From: Azolla caroliniana | Taxonomy: Eukaryota; Polypodiophyta | DNA: 64,000 bases | Reading direction: 5' to 3' | Assembly (NCBI GenBank): GCA_043228905.1 | Contig: JBHGNT010000002.1 | Coordinates: forward strand, 4,092,001 to 4,156,000 | Part shown: piece by piece, positions 37,728-50,616 of the stretch | Position numbering within the stretch: position 1 is the stretch's first letter | Layout of the letters: each line of letters starts with the position of its first letter | Program-made: the position numbers and the translations under genes | Notes under the pieces: generated by a model | What the model saw: the letters and a program-made list of their open reading frames with translations, nothing else | The model's database searches: none | What the model was told of the DNA's origin: nothing

Positions 37728-40195
37728 GTAATTCGACCCACGTCGTAGTGTCACTTTTGGCGTTGTTGTGCGACTTGTAGGTTTCGAGAGCTTGCTTGTT
37801 GAAGGAGAGGTAGTAGTTGTTAGAGATAGAGTCCCCAAGTGGCACCATCCATGTTGGTAGGTTTGGAATGGACGTCAATGGACGATTCTGGTGGGAGCCG
37901 AGGGTCACGCCCATAGAGTGCTCGAAAAGGGCTGATCCGTGTTGACACCTGAACGGATGTATTGTAGGTGTGGGTGGCGAAAGGCAAGATTTGATCCCAA
38001 GTTTTGTGGCATGGATCGATATAAGCGGCAATCTCCTGCTTGAGGGTCTTGTTGAGGCGTTCGGTGAGGCCGTTTGTTTGCGGATGGTACGGGGATGTAA
38101 ACACTTGCTGGACACCTAGTTGAGTTGCAACCGCGTTGAGGACGTCCCCATGGAACTGGCGGCCTTGATAAGATAAGAGTTGGACAGGGCAACCATGCTG
38201 AAAAATTACCTTGTGCAAAAGTTGGGATGCGATTGTTGGCGCAATGACGTCAGGGATGACAACAATTTCAGCCCATATGGTGAGGTATTCTATTATGACC
38301 AGGATATACTTGTTGCCACTGGGGGTTTTGGGAAAAGGTCTCATGAAATCCCATCCGACGAGCTCGAAAGGCGATGTGACGGTGATGGGTTGGAGCGTTC
38401 CGGCGGGCTTGCTCGCGGGTTTGGTGTGTTGACACAAAGCACATTGGTTGATGTAGGTAGAGACAGAGTGTCGCATGTTGGGCCAATAATACTTGAGACG
38501 TAACTTTTCAAGAACCTTGTGGAAACCCAGATGACCCGACAATGGGTGGTCGTGATAAAATTGGAGATACATCTATTGTAGGGCATGAGGGATGTAGAGA
38601 CGCGGCTCGTGATGTGCCTGAATGAAGAACACCAAGTTATCACGGAGCATGAATTGTCGTTGTGAGGGAAATGGTTGGAGGGAGCGCAACTGATGGGTTA
38701 TCTCTCGGATGGCGGGGTCGTGTTGCTGAAGTGTAGCGATTTGTGGTAGTGGCAGTGGAAGGTCAGACATCGCGGGTAGAAATTGGACAATTTGGAAATC
38801 GGCGCGAGAGAGACTATAGGTGACCAAATTGGTTACACCTTTTCGATAGGAGAGGGTAAACTGATAATCTTGAAGTGCCAACGTCCATCGCAACAAGCGG
38901 CCCGGGGGGTGAGGTCGATGAATAAGAGAAAGTAAGGGTTGGTGGTCAGTCTCAACCGTAACCTGCCCTCCATGAAGGTATGGGTGAAGACGCTGGAAAG
39001 ACCAGACGATTGCAAGTAGTTCCTTCTCAATGGTTGAGTAGTTCTGTTTAGCCGGCATGAGCGTTCAGCTTAGTTATGCAAACGAGGCTTCAACGAGAGT
39101 TTGTAGATGATCCTCCCAAGTGGCAGTGTGGATAAGGATGTCGTCGAGATAAACGAGGAGAACGCCTTTACTAATAAGGCCAACAAAGATGGAGTTTGCC
39201 ATGCGTTGGAATGTGCTGTCGGCATCAGACAGGCCAAACGGCATGTGGGTGAACTGGAACAGCTCGCGTTGTGTGCGGAATGCGGTCTTGTGGGCGTTAG
39301 ACGACGTTAAGGGGATCTGCCAATATTCCGAGGCTAAGTCAAGGGAGGTGAAATAACAGGGGCCCTCGAGCTGGTCCAAGAGATTGTCCACGCGAGGGAG
39401 TGGGTAGAGGTCATGGATCGTCGCTTTGTTGAGAGGCCTAAAGTCAATGTAGAAGCGGAAGGTGCCATCATCCTTCTTGACAAGGTGGGGTTCTGACACC
39501 CAATCGCTGGTGGAAGGAATGATAATACCTTTGGTGAGCATATCGGTGACGACAACATCGATGCGATCATGGTCGAGGGGGGGATGTTGGCCTGTAGCCA
39601 TGCAGATGGGAGCGACGTCCCCGGTACGAATGACATGTTGTACCGGGAAAGAGATAGTAGCGACATGCGTGGGTTGGGGGGCTAGTGACAGAAAATGAGC
39701 TAACAATTGGCGGATGGAGATTAACCGCTCCTTGGGACTGAGGGCCACCTGGACTTGGCTAAGGTGGGGGACATGGGGGCTATCGTGTAGGAGGGGGATA
39801 GGGGGAGCTTGTGGGACAATCAGTTTGTGAGCATCGAAATCAATCATAACGCGACGCTTGAGGAGCCAATTGCAACCTAAGGTGAGGGGGAAGAGTTGGT
39901 GGGACAAGACATAAAAGTGGTGTGAGAATGTGAGAGTGCCTAAGGTAACGGTGTAGTGGGCTTGCGTGCGAGAGTGGTATAGATGTTGGTGATCGCAAAA
40001 AAGGACTTGGATGGAAGGCGCAGTGGTTGTGGGGAGGCCTAATTGGTGTTCAACTAAGGCGGTGCTAATTGAAGAGATACTACTACCAGAGTCTAATAGG
40101 ATGATGTGTGTGGAGTGATTAATGGTGGCGAGAGCGGTGCATACCTGTGAACTAGATACCTCAGTACCTCGGAAGTTAGTTTCCCGGAAGCTCAA
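37728..40195 (-). pseudogene. Pol remnant of gypsy element B (protease, RT, RNase H, integrase)
   Basis: 40195-39074 encodes a protease (LLDSGSSISSIS) and the N-terminal half of RT (LVKKDDGTFRFYIDFRPLNK, YFTSLDLASEYWQIPL, LVYLDDILI), ending at a stop. About 39058-38573 starts within RNase H (NYSTIEKELLAIVWSFQRL, VETDHQPLLSL), so the RT connection and the beginning of RNase H are missing. 38572-37820 is integrase with an H-H-C-C region (HDHPLSGHLG, CALCQHTK), WDF, and YHPQTNGLTERLNKTL. The second catalytic Asp is replaced: LLSYQGRQF where LLSDQGRQF is expected (Tyr codon at 38168-38170). A further frameshift near 37860-37900 precedes the continuation at 26411-26567. It is inactive. Confidence 0.9.
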
Positions 40196-41143
40196 CCAAC
40201 GATGCTACGTCAGCCATGGTTATCTGGGCTTGCTGCTTGTGAGATTGTTGTTGCAATTTTCGGCAATAACGTCGGAAATGTCCATAATTATGGCAGTAGA
40301 AACACTTTATGCGTCCTTGGGCATTGCGATTAGGAAGGTTTTGGCGAGTCTGCATCTGCATGTTTTGGACGTCAATGTCCATGGGGGTCGCTTGTTGGTA
40401 CTGCGTGCGCAAGTCGGTCGATGGTGGAGGGGGCCATCTTGGTTGGGAGTCAGATAGCGTACACGCTTCGATGCGTTGGGAATGAGGATCACATCGTTGA
40501 AGGTCTTGGGACCTTGGTCCCGGGCACGACGAGTGATGTTAGGGTGTAGACGGGGCCATAAGAAGAAAAGCTTGACATGCTCGGGCATGGTTGGATTGGC
40601 ATGGACGAGGAGTTGATTTAGGCGAACACCAAATTGGCATACTGGTTCGTGCGCTTACTGTTGCAACGTCTCGAGTTGTTGCAATGCCGTCTGGGCTGAA
40701 TTTTGATGGGCGAAGTTTTGCACAAGGAGATCCCCGAGGATCACCCAGTTCTCCGTCACTTCGCTGGCTTGTTGTACGTACCAAGTGGCAACGACATTTT
40801 CGAGCAAGGTGCGAACTTCCAAAGCCATGCGCTCGTCAGACCATTTGTGGTAACTTGATATCATCTCAAAGTGATCCAACCATGCTAAGACGTCCTTAGA
40901 GGGCAAGCCAGAGAAGGACTTTGGGGGAACCTTGGAATCTGGCCAATCTGGAGACTGATCGTTGGTAGTGGAGAGGAAGGAGAGCATAGCTTGGTTCATG
41001 TGGCTGATTTGAAGCATGGTGTTGGAGAGGACTTGTAGGAGTTACTCCATTTGGAATGGGGGTGGCCACTCAAGAGGTTGCAGGAACTCAGATTGCATAG
41101 GGGTATCGACTTCGACCACGACGGAAGGGAAATGGGACGCCAT
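40176..41143 (-). pseudogene. Gag remnant of gypsy element B
   Basis: The ATG at 41143 starts a frame interrupted by TAA at 41044-41042. The frame resumes (DVLAWLDHFEMISSYHKW, VATWYVQQASEVTENWV) to a stop at 40655, then shifts. A zinc knuckle CFYCHNYGHFRRYC is encoded near 40305-40265. At least one nonsense change and frameshifts disable it. Confidence 0.8.
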
Positions 41144-41172
41144 GAGCGAGGTGATAGTGGCTAAAATTTTAC

Positions 41173-41188
41173 CGCACTTCTCCACCAA
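41173..41188 (-). promoter_or_regulatory. Candidate tRNA primer site of gypsy element B
   Basis: About 4 bp inside the 5' LTR the minus strand reads TGGTGGAGAAGTGCGG. Its first nine bases would pair with a tRNA ending UCUCCACCA, which from memory fits plant tRNA-Ala. It is not the initiator-Met type. Confidence 0.4.
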
Positions 41189-41191
41189 TGA

Positions 41192-41464
41192 TGTGAAATG
41201 CACATAAATGGAATCCAAACCAGCTTGCGCTAAGTCTTACTTCCTATTCAATTTATAGTCGTACAAAGGTACCCATTTGGGTTGGCTTTACTTAGCTACA
41301 TGCGTCCTAACAAGGGTATGCTATAAAAGGGTGGCTCAACGGAACACATATACACCATAACATGAAGGCATGCATGCTATAAACAAGGGTATGCTAAAAG
41401 GGGCACAAAGGAACACATGCACACCCAACATGAAGACATGCACTCGCATCCAAGGGACACCACA
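41192..41464 (-). repeat. 5' LTR of gypsy element B
   Basis: 273 bp, matching 25458-25726 with about a dozen substitutions and several small indels. It is followed by the ATAT duplication. Confidence 0.9.
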
Positions 41465-41472
41465 ATATGATC

Positions 41473-41513
<41 letters not shown>

Positions 41514-41647
41514 GAAATTATGGAAGAAATTACCTAACATACCCCCCCTTTCCTCCATAACTTCTTGTTGTTATTATTATTATTATTGATCATATTTTAA
41601 TGGCATTTTTCTTGTTTTTTTGCTTTTTGCTTTTTGCTTTTGGTGAG
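41465..41647. repeat. Inverted repeat (foldback/MITE-like), remainder of the element split by B
   Basis: ATATGATCAATAATAAT runs through AACAAGAAATTATGGAAGAAA, then a spacer of about 20 nt, then the reverse complement from about 41549 (TCCATAACTTCTTGTTG, ATTATTGATCATATTTTAAT, then GCTTTTTGC repeats). Together with 25391-25457 the left arm is restored, giving arms of roughly 100-130 bp. Purine-rich GAA repeats follow at 41660-41750. Confidence 0.8.
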
Positions 41648-41844
41648 ACAAAGTAAAGAAATGAAGAAGAAGAAGAAGAAGAAGAAGAGAAGAACAGGGA
41701 AGAAGAAGAAGAAGAAGAAACAGAAGAAGAAGAAGAAGAAGAAGAAGAGAGTCTTCTCTCGTCTGCGAAGGCAGAGAAGGTGAGAAGAGAAAGAAGCCCC
41801 GCTGAAGAAGCTCATCCTCATTCTCGGTCGTCCATCCGACGGCG

Positions 41845-44800
41845 ATGACGACGAAGATGGCAGTGAAGCCTCCAGGTACTCACCCCCATCTTTACCTTTA
41901 CTGATAGAATCTCTGCGTGAGAGAAAGAAAGAATAAAAGGAAATAATAGAAAAGAAAAAGAAAAGAAAATCTTTTAATGTCTACTAGATGCCAAAATCCG
42001 CCCAGCAGACAAATGGGGAATATAAACATAGGTAAATTCATGCCATCCACCCTGAAAGACAAATATCGGAAAGACCCATACCAACGATCTTAATGCTTGT
42101 GATGGATCGAATGATTCTGGAGATGATTTCGAAATGGCAGAGACAGGATTCATTGGATAATTCAAGAACATATACCGCTGAAATAAAGATGTAAGATAAG
42201 ATAGGCATATTGGAAAATTGAGATACTAACGGTCTTGAATGTGGCATCTTCACCTCATTAGGAAGTTCCTTGAAAAGCAGCCATTATGGATCAATGTATT
42301 CCTAGAAGATTCCAATAGGCTTTCCAAAATCTATAAATGTGCGGAACCTATTCTAGAAATCAACATAGTCACAAGGCACAATCGATATGTTTCCTCCTAC
42401 AACTTTGCATTCAAATAGTTGTCGTCTATTTGGTGAGCATTTTTTTGCGTGTTAGATTGGATGGTAAGTATGGCATTATAGTTCACATCCCAATCCATTT
42501 CTTTGATGCAGTTTCTCTCTCCATTAGTGATTTTTTTGGATGTAATTCAGAAACTTTCCCATGAAAGAAACAAGCAGAAGAAGTGCTAATTTCAGGAAAC
42601 GAAAGACTGCCAACTTCATAATCTATCATATACCTTCTTTCACACAATGAAATGAAATAAAATATAAAATAGATGATCTGTGATAATTATGGAATTAACT
42701 TTTTACAATAATTCTTGTTTTAACTTATACATTCTTCTGAGCTCAAATATATATTCTTTTCTAACTTGGCTAACTCAGAAGTTACTACTTGCAGATGGAA
42801 TGTCACAAAATTTCACCTCTCTCTCATGCAAAGATGGGTACATTCTCTCTCTCTCTCCCTCCCTCCTATCTGTATATATGCAAGCATCTCACTTTGATTT
42901 GCCATTCCCAATAATCAACGAATGTAGACCTCTTTTTTTTAATAGGATGATTTTGGCCTTCAATAACCATCAAAGAACATTTCTTTCTTTAGGTGTTTCG
43001 TTCTTTAGGATTTATGTGCCACTTTGAGCCCTCCTATACAAGTAGTATATAAGCTGAAATCATGCTCGAACTTTTATGGTATCATATGCCATTTTCCTCT
43101 TCTAGGGACTGTAAACTTTCCCGTTTATGTGGTTGCCATTTTGGGATATTTTTCCTGAAATCTGTCTCACTCCCATAGGACACTTTTGGCCTTTATGCAC
43201 ATTGTGATAGGACATGCCATTTCATTTCATCTCTGTGATGGGTCTTGCTTGACCCCTAAGGACAATAATATAATGTATCTATCTGTCTCCTCATAATGGG
43301 TTGAATGCCAATATCTCCGAAACAAAGATTATGCTGATTAAGGCTCTCAACTAGGATAAACCATCTAATTGTAAGAATTCTTGGAGTTCGTTTTAAAGAG
43401 TTTTAAAATGTCCAAAAATGTTTTCTTGGTTTCATCAAAGGAAAACTGGCAAAACCCACAAATTCTCCCACTTCTTGAGATTGGGTGATTTCCAATTAAA
43501 GTAATTGACATGGAGTGTGTTCCGCATATTTAAGACTAAAAAACACTGAATTACAAATAAAATGTTGTGGACACAATGCCCCAAGACTCAGATCAGACAG
43601 AGATTCTCCCATGCTGCACATAAGAAGGCAACCAAGTTGGTATTAAACCTTCTGAAACTCACTCAAACAGCCTTGACACTGCACCCACCAATGCATTTCA
43701 TTCTACACCCTTTGATTACTATAGAAGGAAGCTAGCTATATTTTAGCTAGTATGTTACCTTAAAAAAGCATGTGGACATTAGCCAGATTTGGGAGCTGCT
43801 ACAACATCATCATCCTTGTACTAGGAGATCACGTAGGCATCTCACTTTCAATTTCTATCATTCTTACACTGTTTTTATCATACCATTCCTCCTCGTGGAC
43901 AGACAGAGGACAATTTTGTACATTTGATATGTCTTGTAGACTAATTTTGGCCTTTAATAGTCTTTCTTTCATTTTCTCTCCCTAAGAGAACAGACATAGG
44001 CATGAAACACTCAATATGCATTTCTGTTCTCATGGCATTACTCTCACACACCTTTGCCATATAGATGGTGTCATATGTGTAAGTTTGGTTCTATTCGTGG
44101 TTTTATTGAAAAATATGAACCGTAATTGTGATTTGCAGCTTAACACATGCTATTTCTGGAATATCATAATGCCTTTCTTTCATAAAACATCTAATTCCTT
44201 TCTTTCAGAAAACATCTAATTCCTTTTAGTTCCTTAACAAATATGTAACTTTGAATGAGAGTAAACAGTCATAACAGTGAAGTCATAGACTGTTTAGGGT
44301 AGAAATCATAGATTATGATTCATACTTAACTTCTAACTTTTTTGAAATCCACATGGAAGAAGGCTAACTACTTCATGTGGGAATGTATTGCAGGCAACCA
44401 GTGAGCAGCAATTCAAAGTACTTCTACTTTTGTGACTGCATGGATGATCAGCAACTTTTGAACACACACCGAGTAGTTGTGAGGAAACACAGCAAGTTGC
44501 GTGGCCGTATAAACTACCGTTTATCTCTCTTCTTGGTTCTTGTTCTCTCCTACTCTATCGTCTTCTCAGTGGTATGTGTGCTACAAGTTCAGTAGGATTT
44601 CTACAATTTATGTCATATACATATTTTCTCATAGAACATCTCTGCGCTTTGTTCTCTAGATTGCTGTTGCTGTTAGCCTTCAGTGGTTAATTTTATGTTT
44701 GGGAGTGGTTAGCCTAATACTTCAAAGGAATGCTGTGGCTGAAGGTACTGTATATGTTTTTGGCCTCTCCCTCTCCTTTAAAGAAATATTTCTCTAGAAA

Positions 44801-47499
44801 TTGATATTTACAAACAAGGCCTTGGAAGTGCACAATGACGTAGTCTTTATCAAAATTAAAGCATATAAGATGCTAGGATTGCAAAGATAGAGGAAAAATA
44901 CCTTGGATGTTTAGTGTCCCATGTCGTGTCATCTTGTGTTCATTAAAAAGCTCCAACATTTTGTCTCTCTCTCTCTCTCTCTCTTTGTGTTTGTTCTCAC
45001 GTCAGCCACCATAAATCTGTTGTACTATCTTGTTGAATCATTGTAGGGTAACTGATCATTTCGTGAGTTATGGCATCCGATTTGTATCTTATTCTTAAAC
45101 AGTTTCCTCGCATCTGAACACTAATGTTTGTTCAAGATTGAGAATGAGAATGATGTCTATTGTTTGTTTGAGTAGATAATATTGAATAAATCTGATACAG
45201 TGACCTCTGAGAATATGCAAACCTAGTATCTACGCCATTTTCTTGCATAATGGTTTTGTATTTCCCAGACACTACGTTCTCAATGTTTTCTGCACTTTTG
45301 GCATCTTAAAATGTGAATACATTATTTAGGATGTAGAACCTTGGTTAGATAAGGTCACAAGTAAAAAATCAAGTCTTTTGCAAAGTACACGAATCTCTAG
45401 CTTTTGCTACATGTATAAAATGTCTCAAATTGAGAAGCTGACGTATAAAATGTCTCTTTGTTCTTGATAGAGTTGGAAAAGTATGATCCCAAAACATTTG
45501 GAATGCAAACGGGAAAAACTGAATGAACTTGCACACTTGTGATTAGTATGTATTTTGTATATCTTTTGGAGGACTATAATAAATGATTAGTAAAGATGTT
45601 TGGTTTCTGATTGGAGAACACTAGGAATCCTTCTGACATTGTGGGCAACCTTTCCTTTGTCACAGTCTGTGCTGGGTGTTCGTTTGGAGTCTTGTTTTAA
45701 ATATCTGTCTATTCTCTTAGATTTTCCATGGATATCTTTTTGACCTCTTCTTTGGATAGTCTTAATATCATACCATTGGTATTTATAATAATAGCGTTGA
45801 ATCTTACTTCGATAAGAGCTAAACTACATCTGCAAAGTTTTCGCAACCAATAAAAGTACTCTCTTGTCAGACACTCACAAGTTTCCCCACAGTACTCAAA
45901 GCACAATAACTGCAGGTTCTAAAAATAAAGGGAATTCTTTGTACAGCTAAATCTTTGCAAAGTAAAACCAGCTCCCATGTACAATAGGGGTGAATAACTT
46001 GGTTCCCCCACAGCACTGAAAGCACAGGTTCTAAAAATGAAGGATTAAACAAGAACCTTTGTTAGGTATACACAAAGTTAAGGAGGGGTCATATATCGGA
46101 AGGACACTTCTCTATTGCTATGCATCTAAAGGAAGTCTTGTGACTTTTTGTGTAACCTTACGAGGTGTTTTTCGAATCGGATCTCTATTTAGAGTATAAG
46201 ATTGTTTTTACTGGAGTGTAACCACATTGACGCTGATCTATTTGGAAAATAACCAAGTTAACTCTAAAATTATGGGAAAATATTGTATGGTACATAGGCC
46301 TTGTCTATGTGTCCAGATAAACTCGAAAATTTGATTTTCAGTACCTTAGACAAATGATTTCAGATAAACTTACAAATGAAAGTTTTAAAATACTGTTTGT
46401 GGAGCATGCCTTTCGTTTGTTTGACATTCTGATGGTTATTGCTTCATTTATTGATGATGATCTGTATTTACATTCATAGAAGCTGTTGTTGTAATGCCAA
46501 CATTTGGTGTGCAGCTCGAAACATCATATTGCAGGTTTGTAATCAAGATACTTCTTTTTAATGGTTTTTTATTTCTTTTGCATTACTTTTACCAAAGGAA
46601 CATGGAATTGCTGTGGATGAGGGTGGCATTATTAATCAAATATGCAATAATGAAAGAACTATATGCACCTCTAGGCTTTCCAAATAATTTATAAACATTA
46701 ACATGGTCAACCTTGAAAATGAGGAGGATAAATTTTTGTTGAACATAGAAAAGAAAATAAATAAATTGAAACTGGGTTATGATTTGGAATTGATCACTAG
46801 AATCAAAATCTTATTAGCAGGGTACATTGGCTCATATCCTAGAAGAAAAACAATGGTTGCTTCCGTAGGTTCAACATGCTACATAAATAGTGATCTCTGT
46901 TCTTAGCATATTACCATGCAGAAAAATCATATTTATGAGCTAATCTGCTAATGTACATTGCTATAATAAAAGTAACATCAAACCATTCATTGAGATTTGA
47001 ACCCATTAAATTTTAAGAATATTAGAAATAAGACAAACTTGAATCAATAGGCAATGAGTTGCTAGATCAAATTTGTGAACCTGTAGTGTCCCATATGTGT
47101 GCTTTCTCTTTATTTTTTAGAACATATTATCTAGTTTTATCTTTTTCTCGCTATATCTCACATGTGCTCTTCTGTTTTCCTGTTAAATGATGCAGTGGAA
47201 AAGTGCAGCGACAATTCGTGCCATTGAAGCAAATATTGGCAGCTGTCATAAATGAGGCGGTTACACCAACCTCTTGCTATTATTATCTTGCATTGCTAAT
47301 ACGAGATGAATCTAAACTAGTTCTTGCTTTCAAGGTATGCATGATTTCACATGGTTCTACATGTATCATACCTAACATATTAGCATTGTTTTTTTCAGTT
47401 TCCTAATTTATCTTCAATGGTGTCAAGCAGGAAGTGAGGCCTCCTCTTGGTGTGCTTGTTCCCATTTGGAAGGCCTTATGTGAAGCTGTTAATAGCTAG
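41845..47499 (+). CDS. PIGH: PIG-H, GPI-GlcNAc transferase subunit H (6 exons)
   Basis: Subunit of the ER-membrane complex that transfers GlcNAc from UDP-GlcNAc to phosphatidylinositol, the first step of GPI-anchor synthesis. Exons: 41845-41875, 44402-44571, 44660-44744, 46480-46534, 47196-47334, 47431-47499; 549 nt, 182 residues. The N-terminal part has HRVVVRKHSK. A hydrophobic hairpin follows (LSLFLVLVLSYSIVFS and IAVAVSLQWLILCLGVV). Then come the conserved PIG-H motifs VVVMPTFGVQLET, RQFVPLKQIL and PPLGVLVPIWKALCEAV. Exons 2-6 are well supported. Exon 1 is less certain: the phase requires acceptor CCAG|TGAGC at 44402, because the stronger CAG eight bases upstream would give an immediate stop. 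The first intron is 2.5 kb. Confidence 0.9.
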
Positions 47500-50320
47500 T
47501 GTGCGAATTTATACATTCCTTGGTTTCAGTTGATAATCTTACATTTAAGGTAAATTTCTGTCATTGTCTCTTGCAAATATATCTATGCATCAAAGGTAGA
47601 TTTATCAGAAATGTTTATTGTCAAAATATGGGTTGGAACAATCTAAATTTCAGTTTTTTTCAAACCAGGGAACGACTACAATCGGAAAGAGAAAGGCTTA
47701 ATCTCACTACTGATTGAGATATTGACTCAGGAAAGAAATAGATACAATTGCCTTGAGTGACTTTGTTAAGCTTGGAAATGCCACCACGATAAAAAAAAGG
47801 CTGGTTTTGCGAACACAAATACCTCTCTCACAAATCCTTCATGTTGAGGAACTTCATAAATCCTTGTACAATGAGCCATGAACTTGCAATGAGCAGTGCA
47901 CCTCACCAAAGAGACATGGAGTAAAAACCCATTGGATGGGAGTGCAAATATGTTGTTAAATGTTATCATGTTTTATTTCACATGAATGTGAAGTGGGAGA
48001 ATTGTGGCCTTTGCTGTCTTGTTACTCTAGCATGGTTATAAAAAACATCATTAGTGGGCCTATGAGAAAATAAATGACTTTAAAGCTGTTATGGCTTTAA
48101 AACATTTCGTTTTTCAAATGTTTCTGAATGGACTGAAAGGGGAGAGGATCTGGAAGAAGCCATTGTGTGGCTATCCACATGATACATGTAAAAAACATAC
48201 AAATTAAAATTTATTCTTATTTTTATTGAAGCTCAAAAATGAAGAAAAGATAACAACCCATCCATAATTACGCCCATTTGTTGCTTTTTATTTGCTTTTC
48301 TTGCTTGTTTTTAACGTTAATCCAAATGTATTTCTGACAATTTGAGGCTTACCACTTGTAATTTGTTTCCATTTGATTTGTCTAATTGTCGGATGGAGAG
48401 GAATGTGTGAAGATGAGAATATTGGTGAATGGATAATGCGTGTGATGATGCAGGGCCCAAATTCGATTAATAAGCTACTCACTTTTCTCTTCTTATTTAT
48501 TAATGCCTTTCGAAGAAACCAGTTACTGTCTACAACAGTCATCACAAATTTTGGTTAAATATTTGATAAACCACCTTATTTTCCAGGGACATGACTCTTT
48601 AGAACCCATCAGTAGCTGCTTCGCCTCAGTGCCTGTTTCTATATCGATAGAGTTTCTTGGTATATGGTCTATCAAATATTGGTTGGATTCAAGGCAAGTA
48701 CTTATTATGTAGTGCTTCAGAAATAGTTCATTGCATGATGATGCCTCTTGGAGGCCAATGGCTGGTTATCATGGGGTTTTTATCACCAAAGAAATAATAT
48801 GTTGGGCTTTATTTTCACTAATACAAAGTCAATCTGATTCTTAGTTCTTGCTTGTTGAGAGGCTATAGCTAATATCACAATATTTAAAGCAAAAATCAAT
48901 TCAAGTAACAATTGAAACTTCTTGGAAAGTATGAGTTTTAATTTTAGCATGCAATGATGGTGTGAAAAGTTAAAACTTTATTAGCTTATTCTTTGCTAAT
49001 TATTACTTTTAAAAAAAAAAAGTGCAAATAATAGTGATTGTTTCTAAAATACATTGTCTCTTTATCTTGTGCGAAAAGTGGGCAGCAAACAAGTTCATCT
49101 TGTTGAATTTTATGGGTATAACATCCGTAAAAAAGTAGTCAAAAAAGGTGGAACATAGAAAGTAATGTATCTTCATCAAAGGAAAGCAAGGATAAAGATA
49201 TAAAACTTTGTAATTTGTCCTATTCACAAGTATGCAAAACGGTAGTAAAAGTGAAATTTTAAAATTTGGTTATCTATCTCCTTTGGAATACTTAAAAAAA
49301 CGTTAAGAATGACCCTTGATTTTGATAATGTATAGTCATCCACATTTTGATTGACATGAAAGCAGAGTGGTTAAAATCCTATCAAAAGTCTTCCAATATC
49401 CTTTAAGTATTTGTTGCTTGTTGGTTTCTAACATTTGAAGTGACTACTAACATTGAGACCAACATGCCCAACCACATGGATTTAAATGATTGCAATGATC
49501 AAATTCTATTCACTAGAATGCTAGCTAGCTATCTACTAGTTCTGAGCACACTTGCATATGCTCGTAAGAAGAAATGCAAAGCTATATAATCAACGACATC
49601 ACTACCCAAAAAGTCGATCAATTGTTTTGTGAATTGTTGTTGCCTTATGGATAATTAATTATCATGTAAACACCTTTTAATGAAATGTTCTTATGAAAGA
49701 AGCAAGTTTAATTCCAAAAGTTAACAAAGCCTCTCCTCCGGTTGGGTTCACCAAGATGAAATACATATTTACGGTTCAATTTAAACAAACCTTGTCACAA
49801 ATTTTCTTCTTGCTCATGTGGTATGAAACCTACCACTAGTTATGGGCTTTACTAGATTGAGGTACACTTCCAATTGGTTAGAAGCTTTGTTCTTACTCCA
49901 ATAAAACATTGATAGTACCTCGATATGAATTAACAAAATCGAGAAGATTAGTGAATAAATTTCTACGTAGACAACTCTGGCTATATATATAACTTGGTGA
50001 GGATAACTTATGCGATTTTGGCAGCCGATCGGCATTTTAAACGCATAGGCGTAAGGTATCGATCGAATTCACAGGAACACCAAAATGATTAGATGGGCGG
50101 ACGGCATCGTCGAAAAACACTGGGTTCAGTTGGGTCGATCTCACATGGCACCGGATAGAAGCCAAGGAAATAGATGCGAGTAGTCGTGGGGTTCCTGTGT
50201 CTCTAAAGATGAAACACGAGTTTTACATTAAAGCCGAGCGGGACGAACTCGTGCCATTTGATTCGAATGAGGAACAAGCAAAGCCCAAACTATACATATA
50301 TATGTAGAGAGGGAAATATA

Positions 50321-50351
<31 letters not shown>

Positions 50352-50616
50352 ATATATAGAGAGAAAAACGGCTATATTTTAAACTCACACATGTAACGGC
50401 TATATTTTGAATGTCTTATATATATATATATATATATATATATAAGACATTCAAAATTACAGAAGCAGAGAAACAGAGGAACAGAGAAACAGAGAGAGAG
50501 AAAAGAAAAGACAGGAAAGGAAAGGAAGGAAAAGCTCAAAAAGATCAGGAGAACAAACACCATTTCCATTTCTTCTTCTTCTTTTTGTTTTGTCTGCATC
50601 AAAGCCAAAGCATTAG
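47500..50616. other. Intergenic, no gene seen
   Basis: Contains the presumed PIG-H 3' UTR. AT-rich DNA follows, with AAAT repeats (about 50320-50352), a TA run flanked by GAATGTCTTA and its inverse (about 50409-50454) and a purine-rich leader before the next gene. No further coding exon was recognised. Confidence 0.5.

Larger units (their letters stand above)
25458..41464 (-). mobile_element. Gypsy element B (defective Ty3/gypsy, host of nested insertions)
   Basis: Bounded by 269- and 273-bp LTRs (25458-25726, 41192-41464) starting TG and ending CA, with ATAT target-site duplications at 25454-25457 and 41465-41468. The LTRs differ at about a dozen positions plus small indels, so this is the oldest of the three LTR elements. 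Without element A it is about 4.85 kb. A polypurine tract (AGGGGGGAAA, minus strand) abuts the 3' LTR at about 25727-25736. The element reads 41464 to 25458 and is coding-defective. Confidence 0.9.
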
